DNA of 64,000 bases from Phoronis australis. Lineage: Eukaryota; Phoronida; Phoronidae. Positions 13,501 to 25,500 of the stretch are shown in pieces. The number at the start of each line of letters is the position of its first letter. Position 1 is the first letter of the stretch. Below the pieces are notes generated by a model. It was not told the DNA's origin and ran no database searches. It saw only the letters and a program-made list of their open reading frames with translations. The position numbers and the translations under genes were made by a program. The stretch lies in NCBI GenBank assembly GCA_002633005.1, contig NMRA01000384.1, forward strand, positions 362,064 through 426,063, read 5' to 3'.

Positions 13501-16500
13501 CGTCTTGAGCTCGCACCAACTGAACGCTGGCCTCCTCTACTCTTGCCTCTAGTTCCACCGAGTCCTGCACGGTGGCACTGTACTTCTGCTGGGCGTCATC
13601 GTACTTCTGCACAGTGTCCTGGGCCTAATTGGAAAATTAAGACACTAGCGAGAGACAAAATGCAACTACCACGGACGATAATGCAAAAAATCCTAACGAT
13701 TAATTTTGAATTGACGTACCGTGCATTCACTCACAATGTACAGAAAGAACCAGACTAGAGCGGCAGTGGCCTCCATTAACATGACTAATAGTTCTATTCA
13801 AGCAGCTACCTGCCTTTCATTACACACTGTTCTTGCTGTAGGTCTCAGATTGTTCCTTTAAGTAAAAATAGACAATTTCTAGGATTTGAAATAAGTGACA
13901 GTTCGTTATTGATTGAGACTTAGGCTCTTCAAGCTGGCTTGTCAAGGCGTGTCTCAAGCAGTACTGGTCTGTTAGTAATATGCAAGACTACCTCGGCAGA
14001 GTAACGAACACGTGGAGACCAATTTTGTGGCCAACAGTCACATATAAAATGAAGCGCCAAAGGGTTCTTAAATGGCAGAGTACCTATCTGCGCATAAAAA
14101 TGTGTTTGATCTACTGAACACTTTTGCTTAATCTACGCAATCAGTTTGTATAGTCCAATCACACCTGTGATCTCAAATTAATTAAGAGCAGAACTATGAT
14201 CATTTAAGAACTAAAAGTACGTGTAGAACAAGCAAAAGTATGCCTACCTTTAATCATGCGTACTTTTACACCAAGATTAGACAAAATCAGCATAAATTAA
14301 GCAAAAGTACCTGTAGATTAATAAGTATGAGGTACTCGTTTAAGAACCCCTTGGTGCTTCATACTTTATAAGGGGTGTTCACGTTTTGAGAACCAGTTTA
14401 ATGCACATTCTCCAGTAGATGAAACTGGTTCTCAAAATGCAGGGCCCCAGAAAGTGACTATTATCGTAAGTCATCTACTCAAAAAAAATTTTTTTTTGCC
14501 ACGCAACACAAGTTTATTGCTGCTTTCACCAATCAATAAGTTTGACTTTAGTCAAAATTACGGACATTTTCCTCCAACAAATTAACACTGGACCTCAACT
14601 GACCCCTCCTACATCACTCACTCGACCTCAACTGACCCCTCCTACATCACTCACTCGACCTCAACTGACCGCTCCAACATCACTCACGTGTTTTCTTGCC
14701 TCGTCTAAATCTTGTTCACATTCGTGCAGTAGTTCGTCTGCCGCTCTTAACTCCGCCCGACGTTTTGCAATGGTTTCCTCCAGACAGCATATCTCGTCTT
14801 GCAAATACTGACGACGGTCTTCGCTGATCTCTTCATCATCATCGTAATCAGAGTTTGTCGTGTCAAAGTCACGCCTTCCCTCCAAGAATTCTCTTTAAAT
14901 TTGAGTACCAGTAGATATTCAATAAATGTAATAGAACAATCACTTCCATAATCACTAATACTTCAACTGCCATGTAACATTTGAAACGTGTATAGCTGTT
15001 ATTACATTGCAACACTGGCTATCATTTTAAAATCCAGTTTCAATGTAAAATGATACACATTTCATTTTACTTAATACTGTAAAATTTCTAAAAATTCAAG
15101 ACACAAAATGGCAGACAAGTCAAAATTTATTTCCTTATTTTTTCATAAAAGATATGCAACATCAAATAAATGCTTTACCAAGTTCAAGGCTGGTACCATA
15201 GCAACCAAGAGAAAAATTTAAAAAATGTGGGCATTCACAACAATGTTAAGACTTAGAAAAACAAAAAAGGCATTTTTTTTTCTCCGAAGTTGGTGACATT
15301 TTATAATAATGTAAAACCTTAAATTACCTGAAATGACTACATCACAACTTTATGTGTGGTATTTTCTCTCCTAAGTACTTATCTACTGCAGAAATGCATA
15401 CTAAATAAGTGCAGTATTTTCCAGCCCTTTCGGTATTTCATTGGATTTGCCCATGTTTCTTTCTTATAACAAAAGTATAGCTTTGTGAAAAATAGGTATT
15501 CACGTCAACGCCAACGCTCACCTAAGCATCAATCAGCAATTTGCCAAAGCTTTAAAATCCGATTTGGTTAACACATGTGAGTGTCGTGCTCTTGAGTAAA
15601 GAGTGATGTGCTTTCAAAATAACGTGGAAACTATTAATTTTGAGTTGTGGATACCATTGAATTGCAGCTGAGAACACTGCAACCCTTCAATGGCTTTTCC
15701 AATCTCAGTTTTGATAATGGCACTTACCAATACCAGAGCCAACCACCGACTTGCAGACTGAGGCAAAGTTTTAAAAGAGAATTACTTTTGATGTTTTTTA
15801 TAAAACAAATTCATGTCTACCTTTACTCCATTCCAAAGACACAGACAGGCATGGCGACATCACTTGGTATCGCATGAATTATCTATTTTTCCATTATTAT
15901 TATGATTGTACAAATGACCTCCTTTCCATAGGTGGCGAATATGCAGACACATCAGAGACCAATATTGATGTTAGTATAGGCTAGATAATTAAGCTATTGA
16001 TTAGCCATCATGCGCTTCTTTACAATGTCGGTTTTAGAAACAGTTCAAAAGAATTTTCAAGTGGAGAATAAAAGAACAAATTTCAAGATTCAACTTGATA
16101 TCAAGCTAAATAATTTGAATTTTTTTCGTACAAAACACCGAACATCCACAACGTAATGGATAAATTTCTCAACAAAAATACCCTACAGGAAAATTTGTTT
16201 TGCTTTTAGCATGATTTGCATAGGATAGCTATTACCAAACAACAAGACTGTGGTAAAATGTTAAGCCTCTGAAAATTAGATATATGTCAATCTTATCAAT
16301 TACTCTTGTCCCAAATGGAAGATTTTTTTACCAAAGTATGCCCCTCCACTAGTAACGGCCTGAGTATCATTAACAACTAGTTGGGAGGCAATCCCTCACT
16401 ATTGTCTCACCTCTTTCTCCTCCGTCTTTCTTCTTGTCGCTCTTTCTGCCTCTTCTGACTGGTCTTCAGATCTTCTAGCTCTTGCAGTGCCCTCTTTTGG

Positions 16501-19500
16501 CTGTGACCCAGTTCCACCTCAACATCTTGCATCCGCCTCAAGTTGACCTTCTGCTGCTCTATAGCTAGGTCAAGCCCTTCCAACTCACGCCGACGGCTCT
16601 GAACAAAATGGAACAATAAACGTCTAAAACACAGACTGAGCTACATCTTATCCAATAATGACATCCCAGGATTTGCTACAGAATCAGTGCAGTAATGTGA
16701 GATTAAATTATAGCAAGCTCACCTTTGAACCGATTACAAAGTGTGACATTATCGGAGGTAAAACCTTTTTTTCTTAAATCAGCCCCAGCTCGAATTTGAA
16801 CTGTGAACTTTCGCGTTCACAGCCAAACGCTCTACTGACGAGCTAAATCACACTTGATAAATGACCAATGAATTCAAGCGTATTTAACTAGTAAAGTCAC
16901 CGATGTTGATTTCACAATTATAAAAACTCTATCCCATCCAACACTGAACCCCAATAATGTAATGTGCTTTGGCCACAAAAATGTCCCAGGCCTGTAGTTC
17001 ACTGCAATGCCACTGAAGTTTCTCATAATTGTTGGTGCCTTGCTTTTTCAAGCTTTTTCCCAACTACAATAACTATATTTGACCTTCCAATGCCAGCGAA
17101 GTTTTACTGCTAAGCCATGGGCAGCAACTCCGATGTCAAAAAGTGGGATGAACTTGAAGAGCAGATGCTATTGATGTGATATTTTCTGACACGATTCCTA
17201 GAATCAGCCCGACAATTCTCAAACGAGGACATTGTAACAACACGTTTTTCTACCTTCATGGCAAAGGAGATTTCTATCAGGTACTGTTCTATTCCACAAA
17301 AATTGACAATTATCTTAATAATTCCTAAGGTCTGTTTCAAAACAAATCTTATTGCTTTGAAGACTATGAATTTTTATTTTGCCATTTTTAAATTTGCAGC
17401 TACCTGTTCACCTATCTGGTGTTGCCCAACTGTTCATTGATTCGGCATTACTGTTTCTGTTTCTGTTTCTGTGGTGACGTCAGAGGGTAGGCACCGGAAT
17501 AGTCAATGACTCTCCTCCTTCCAGTATCGGACAAAATGTAAATTTGGAGATGCAACCAAGTTTGTGCTGGTTACACAGAGGCTGAAAACTGTTCAATCAT
17601 GGGTTATCGGAGCTAGGGAGCNNNNNNNNNNNNNNNNNNNNNNNNNNNNNNNNNNNNNNNNNNNNNNNNNNNNNNNNNNNNNNNNNNNNNNNNNNNNNNN
17701 NNNNNNNNNNNNNNNNNNNNNNNNNNNNNNNNNNNNNNNNNNNNNNNNNNNNNNNNNNNNNNNNNNNNNNNNNNNNNNNNNNNNNNNNNNNNNNNNNNNN
17801 NNNNNNNNNNNNNNNNNNNNNNNNNNNNNNNNNNNNNNNNNNNNNNNNNNNNNNNNNNNNNNNNNNNNNNNNNNNNNNNNNNNNNNNNNNNNNNNNNNNN
17901 NNNNNNNNNNNNNNNNNNNNNNNNNNNNNNNNNNNNNNNNNNNNNNNNNNNNNNNNNNNNNNNNNNNNNNNNNNNNNNNNNNNNNNNNNNNNNNNNNNAT
18001 TAGCGGGCTAAAAACTGGTCATGTGAAAGATTCCTGGATCCCTCTGTTCAGCTCTACTAATGGTCTCTTCACCAGTGTTTATATACCAGGACACTGTGGC
18101 ATCTCATTCAACGTCAAGGCGGATGAGCTTGCAGGCATCGTAGAACCGATTGCCATCCTGCTCCTTACACCAGCAGATGTAATCTCTAGAGTGCATGAAT
18201 CGCTTACAGATGCCGAGATTGTACAACAGTAGACATTACTAGTTTTAAAATTTCCCAACTACATACAAATTTGCGATCAAAATGGCATGTGTCGAGACTA
18301 GACACCTGCTTTCGAGTGTAATAAAAGCATCCCTTCATCAGGAACGAAGAGAAAGAGTTCTTAAACAAAGCAAAGGAGAGGGATGTGGGAATAGAAAAAA
18401 TGAAAGATGTGGGAGAGGAAATGGGAATGCAGAGGAACCGAGGAGAATTTTTCCAATGTGATCAAACCAAAGGGTTCAACAAAGTCCTTCTAAGTCTTGA
18501 CAGGTTGGGCATAAGACGCATTACTGAAATTTTGACAGACCACAGTAACCTAGCCCGACGCAGACACATCACTGGGCATATGGGGAGCCCAGTTTGTCCC
18601 GAGTGTGGTAATGACGTTGAAATCCCTAAACACTTGGTAGAGTGGCACTGTTACATGCTTACAACATATTGTACATGGCAACAAACGGAAGAGAGGTAGA
18701 CTTCAAAACTTCCTTTACGAAGAACCTCTTGATAGATAACCTGGCTTTCAGGTGTTTTATGCTGCAATGGGTCCAACCTGGACCTGCGCACGTCTGATGC
18801 ACCGCAAGTGACATCAGACCACCTACACTTTTCAAAATGGGAATAGTTAGAAGTAGAGGCTCACGTAATTTTGAACAGGTTAGTGTAAGAAGGACTTAGC
18901 ACCACTTGACTTCATACCCGTTGAAGGACTGCATATATTAGGATCAAAAGTTAGTGTTAATGCAGGCAGTGAATATATAGTTTCCCAATTTGCCTAGAGA
19001 TGGCGTTCTCAATCACCTAGTGCCTCAGTTATATTTTAGGGCGTTGTCTCAGGGTTAAGTCATGATTTAAGCAACCCCCCTTTCGGACGTATTATTTCCA
19101 TTGGTTGTGTAAGTTGAGATACTGTCTGGGTCAATCAGCTTTCAGTATGTTTTCGCGGAGTATTTAAACGTCCGAACAAGCACCAGTTGCCTTATTCTCT
19201 CCTGGATTGTCATATGTATCGTGTGTTGATTACCAGACTGTTTTTGAGGCAAACGCTGTAAGTATACATTTGGTTATCGTTCAACGTTAGATACCAATTT
19301 TTTGAATAGCTGTGCATTTGTAGTTTGTGTTTTGTCAGCTGTAGACTAGACTTGTCTATAGACCTAGACATGCTGTTACGTTGCAACCATTGTGCTTTTT
19401 GGTAGTCAATTATTATGTTTACAGATTTCTTGTTGTATGCATATTTCTATTTTGTGAACTAGTTTTGCGGAGTGCTACAGTTGTCTATACGAGTTGTTCT

Positions 19501-22500
19501 GGCTTGGAACTTTAGGGGTTTATTCCGCCATGAGTTTGTATTTCCTCAAGTGCGGTTTCCGTTAGACATTAATTAAACATGACGTAGAAGGTGTAACGAT
19601 ATCGTGGTGGTTGCTTAATGCTAATGGTAAAGTTTAGACTTAGTAACTTGGACTGTTTTTGTAAACGTTTCAGATAACCGATACGAACACTGATGCAAAA
19701 CGATGTATCAACGATAAACGATAACGTAATAAAGTATATCGAGTTGTAGACACCTCTTTCTCTATTGCATCAACGTTTGAGCAGCAATAGTTAGTGTCTT
19801 TAATAAAAATTTTGTTACCAGAATTCATAGTGTTAACTAGCTTCTGCACTTATGTCTAGCCAGTTGTTTGTCTGCTTATTGGTTTAAGGCATTTCTACAC
19901 TATTTCCTAACTACCTCTAATTCTGAAGTCAGTTGTTTAGCTGCAGTTGCCCCACTTTCCCTTTCCACTTCCGCCTGTTTCATTTGGGTCAGCCTCTCTT
20001 TCAGTTTCTGCACCTTTTTCTGTAGCTTGTTCACATAATCCTCCTGAGAAAATCATCAAAAATTAATTATTAACCTCGTGTTTGTCACACTGGTGAACAT
20101 CATGCCAGACTTCTAGTCTCTACAGGGTTTCTTTTGTTTCGAAGCTATAGTCCGCAAAAAGACCAACTGATGATCTTCATAGTAGTCAAAATAAAATGAA
20201 CAAATATTTGATCTCAACTTCAGTGCTTTTATCATCCATAAGTATAACTACCAAAACTCTTCACTAAACATATGCCACACAATACGGCCAACAAGTGAAA
20301 TTTCAATTTGTCAAAGTACCAGATCGTGATGCTCAGGCACACTGCACACAAAGGTCTCCTCTTCAGCTTTGTCAGTCTTCTTGAGGATACTTTTCATAGG
20401 TGTTACAGGCACTGCTGCCACCTATAGAAGAGAGAAATAGCTACGGCATCACAGTTGGTTGGCAAATCAACTTCACTGCTCGGTAACCCTTAAAAATGTG
20501 ATTCACAGTGTCAAAGGATCTAGATGAATCTAGAAAATTAAGGGTACTGATTCAGAATCACAATATGATTTGAGCTCTAAACACAAGCCTGAGTTTATGA
20601 GCTACAAGTGGTAATCTGATTTTTGAGCATGTTGTCAAATAATTTAAATTTGTAATGTCCTCCTATTAAGAAGCACACTTAGCTTCAACATTTTGACCAA
20701 ACAAACTGCAGTTCAGGAGCCTGTTTTCCAAAACGTCACAAAATTGTGAAAGACCTCACAAATTGTTTCGAAAATCAACATTAAGTGAATGTTTCGCTAA
20801 AAGTTTAAACCTGCTTTAGACCTCAAAAAACACAGCACTCATTAGCTACCACAGGTTTTAAGGCTTACGCACTTCAGGGAACAGGTTGCAAGTCTTATAG
20901 TGAACATGCCCATGTTTAATACAACATTTCATTTGTTTTATTCAGAATCAACAATATACCTGACTGGCTCCTGGTCCTTGGCCCGCTGGAACCAGCAACG
21001 CCTGTGTGCCATCGCCAACTGTCTGCACTGCTGAACCGACATTTTGTTGATCAATTGGTACATACAGTTGGCCTGGTGTCAGACCAGTCTGAGCTCCCGG
21101 GGCAGGCGCCATCACTGCAGTTGGGGCTGTCTGACTAACTGGTACATATAGTTGCCCTGGAGTCAGGACAGACTGAGCTCCGGGGGTAGATGACATAAAT
21201 CCTGTTGGCACTGTCTGAGCAACTGCAGCCAGTGGAACAGTCGGCTGACCGTTGAGTGGAGCAGCCATTGTTGTTTGAACTATGGCACCACTTGATGTCA
21301 GCATAGGCACACCGCCAACAGGTGGCACAGTAGTGGCACTGACAACCGGGGTCATTATAGGCAGAGGTACACTACCAACACCAGATGTCGTTAGTGGTAT
21401 ACCACCACCAAAAGCAGTGTTCCCCGGTTGCTGTCCTACAGAGGTGCCCGGGAACTGACTGTGAGCAGGAACATGGCCATGAGTAGGACCCGGTCCAGCA
21501 GCGAGGGTTTGGCTGAGGTGAGCTGGATAGCCCTGACTAGACTGTTGGGGATGGTAAGGCTGCCCTGAGTCAGAGGGGTGAGTAAAGCCCGGCTGAAGAA
21601 GAGTAAAGTATAAAACCTAATACAATTCATGTAATTAGCAACTCAATGGACATAATTGTTATGTTTCTGTGACATAATTGTGCAGCACAGCATCAAAACT
21701 GAACAGGGATTTGAGGACCTAGAACGGGTAGAGCTTAGAGTATTTGGGGAGTAAGTTTTTATGTTGCACAATCATGATGTGCAAAACACGACGTTCCATC
21801 TACACTCATGGCCATAAAGTGAAGACAGAACTAATTGTGCTTAATTTTGCAAAGATCGTGCAAAACGTTTGGGAGATGGTGCAGATACAAAAAGAACTTG
21901 GGCAAAAATCACCACCTAAAGACCAACTCACATCATTCTGTATTTCTAGAGAGATGCTTGTTTTCAACCATCTACTGCAACCCGTTTCAGACAATTTTAA
22001 TCAAATTTTGGCAGAGTCTACATCTATTCGGTGAATTTCACTAACAATAGTTACTATAATATCGATACGAGTTGCATGATGATGATGTCAGCCTACCAGT
22101 TGTCAGTGTGACTTGGTAATTACACAGGTGCATGGGGCATAAGAACCAACCAAATTTGCAACGTGGTTTATGAGACTTCAAGGAAAACGTTATGTCAGCA
22201 GATGACTGGTACTCGTGCGATTGCCCTGCTGAGAAAGTATTTACCTGGTCATAACCTGATCGTTCTTGGTCATAAATGTGCTCCAACTTCTCTGGATGGT
22301 GCCAACTGACCATCCGTTGACCTGGATGCGCCAGGGTCGGTTCAATGACGTGTCGCTGCCTATCTAGCTCGCGTCGAAGTCCATCAACTTCTTGTGTGAG
22401 AGCATCCACTTGATCTTCGTAGCCATCACCTGAAAGCATTAAGTGATAGTACCGAAAAGGAGAAACTATTGACAGGGCAAGTCATGTCGAATTCCCCACC

Positions 22501-25500
22501 AAAGTTCTGCGACAAAACCTTTCCAATTTCTGGCAGGTTACAGTAACATTACTGTTATATGGTAGTAAACTCAGAAAGCATGATAACCACCACGGCATAC
22601 ATTGTGCAAAGCCCACGATAAAACTCTCACAAGTCATGATGATCGGTGCAGCACTGCCATAATGAAAAAAACAAAGTGACCACATAAAGGCTTTCTATCA
22701 TCATTTTTGATCAGCCACAATGATCTCTCCAAAAATACACACATTTGGCCCATTTTCAAAAATAGCTGAGAATTTCATCAAGATTTATTTCATAACTTCC
22801 TAAACTGCCTAAACTAAAAGAAATTAATTAGAAAAACTTGCATTTCCAAATGTTTTCTCTGAGTTGATGTTATATTCTCATAAAATAAAATCTGCCAAAT
22901 GTCATTTACATTTCACTGCCATCCGATTTATCATGTCAATCAAGGGATCACGCCCCACAAGATTCCTTCAACATTTATCCTGCCAATCAACAGATTTGAT
23001 CTCAATATCTCCACCCACTTGAATTATATTACCTGCTGGTGCTTTACTGATCTTGTCAATCAAGTGATTCAGTCTCATAATCTCCGCCTTCTGAGCTTCC
23101 AGCAAGTCATTGAGTTGGTCAATCTCTGCTTGCTGGGATGCTGTAAATATTGCAGTGCCCATTGTAAGTTGATTGTTAAAAAGCAAAAAAAGAACAAATT
23201 GTAGACCCATAATCATCATTTTAACAAATCTGCACTTTCTGACATTTTTATCATCACGATAGAATTTAAAATTTACTTTGGTGCACTTTAGTATTACTTT
23301 ACTTCAAAATACAAATAACAAGTTTAAGAAACAATTATTTGTACTGAATGTTCGTCGCTGGTTGCATTTTACCACCTTGTCAATATTTAAGAAATATATG
23401 ACAGTCAAATCACCACTGACAGAACATGAGATACACCAAAAAGTACCAAATATTTCCCAAAGTCGGTAACACCAACTTTGGAAAACAAACCAACTGGACA
23501 GCCAGCTAATTCCGCAAAAGCCTTATCCAAAAATTGAAATCAGCTTGGATTGCTACGAGAGAAAATTTAAAACGTTTGACAATAAACCGGAAATTATAGT
23601 TGAAAACTTGTGTGCTTCAATATTTGCTAATAACTGACTAGGGTAGCTTCCATCATCTAGCAACACACCAATAGCATGACCTGACCGGTCAGACTTCCTC
23701 ATCGTGTCCTCAAGATGGCGCTGCTTTTCATCAAGTTCTTCCTGCAGACGTTCAATTTCATCTTCAGCCCGCTGAAGATCAGACGCCATGCGCTCAAGTC
23801 TGGGGTCAGGCTGGAAATATTCAAAGTAAGCTACAAACATGACATGTACAAAAATGGTAAAACAATTTCTGTGCATGAGGTCAGTTGAAAATAAAACCCT
23901 CCATCCTTCCTTCCTCTCCTGTTCAATCCTCATACAAATCAACAATTTCTGTATTAAAGACCAGCTGAAAATAAATCACAAGTGAGCATGGTTGAACTAT
24001 AACGCTATCCATTGAGGCTCAACTGAATATACGCCCAGTAAACGTACAAGTCAAGTCAATGGAAAAATTTTTAAGGATACTCAAAGTTTAGATAATGTGT
24101 GTGGTTGAACCCTGCAGCCTGTCCAGAAATGAACTCTATGTCATCAGTTGACATGTCATGTGGTTTGCAATATCTGTCTAAAATTCTTTCACACTGTTCA
24201 GACGTGCAAAACATTGATAGTTCTTTATTCTCAGAGGAAGCCATTTATTTCTGTCACCAAAAAATGGCGTACAGCAGCAACCCCTGTAATGAGAAGCCCA
24301 ACAGCATCATTCCAAACAGCTAAACAGTAGACAATAATACAGTACTTTTTGGGCCCTAAAGACAACCTCATTCAGTACGGCTCTTACCCTGTACTCGGGC
24401 AGACCGCCAGCCTGGGTTGGTCTGTTGGTCCAACCACGTCCATGTGAAGGGTCCTCGCCGCCAAAACCACCAGCCAACACACCCCTTCCCATAGTTCCCT
24501 GTGACTTAGATTGTGTTCCAGTGTCAACGTGTCTTTGCGAAGGCAAACGCCTACTTCTGTCATTCGCGTTTTGGTGGGGGCCACCGTACGGACCCTTGCC
24601 AACTCTCACCGTATCCCCACCCCTGCCATCAAGGAGTTCTGTCTCTTGCTGACGTAAGGCATTTTCCAGGCGTGCAATATAGTCCTGGGCATCCTTCAAC
24701 TGGAAATGAAAACATGATATGCAATTAAAACCCTAAACCCTTTAAGAACACCCGGTTATTTGCATAGCCTCAAATTATCCCTTGAAGATGGCTGCAGACT
24801 AGGAGGTCTCAAAAGTCATCCGCGACGTCATCATCAATCCTAAGTGTGTCTCCTCATNGTTTGAACCCTGCAGCTTGTCCAGAAATGAACTCTATGTCAT
24901 CAGTTGACATGTCATGTGGTTTGCAATATTTGTCTAAAATTCTTTCACACTGTTCAGACGTGCAAAACATTGATAGTTCTTTATTCTCAGAGGAAGCCAT
25001 TTATTTCTGTCACCAAAAAATGGTGTACAGCAGCAACCCCTGTAATGAGAAGCACAACAGCATCATTCCAAACAGCTAAATAGTAGACAATAATACAGCA
25101 CTTTTTGGGCCCTAAAGACAACCTCATTCAATACGGCTCTTACCCTGTACTCGGGCAGACCACCAGCCTGGGTTGGTCTGTTGGTCCAACCACGTCCATG
25201 TGAGTGGTCCTGATTGCCAAAACCACCAGCCAACACACCCCTTCCCATAGTTCCCTGTGACTTAGATTGTGTTCCAGTGTCAACGTGTCTCTGCGAAGGC
25301 AAACGCCTACTTCTGTCATCCGCGTTTTGGTGGGGGCCACCGTACGGACCCTTGCCAACTCTCACCGTATCCCCACCCCTGCCATCAAGGAGTTCTGTCT
25401 CTTGCTGACGTAAGGCATTTTCCAGGCGTGCAATATAGTCCTGGGCATCCTTCAACTGGAAATGAAAACATGATATGCAATTAAAACCCTAAACCCTTTA

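Larger units (their letters stand above)
12126..15006. repeat. 2.88-kb direct duplication, copy A
   Basis: It begins just after the n at 12125 and ends where similarity to the left copy stops (GCTGTTATTACA). It carries CNTRL exons 26-28 copy A. Confidence 0.95.

Noticed and set aside
10557-14892. First impression that the exon 26-27 duplication would break the reading frame
   Set aside because: The small exon 28 (65 nt) is also duplicated, and the three exons together are 477 nt, so frame is kept.
16772-16860. tRNA gene on the minus strand
   Set aside because: A and B boxes are recognisable, but the anticodon and acceptor stems do not pair; at most a SINE remnant.
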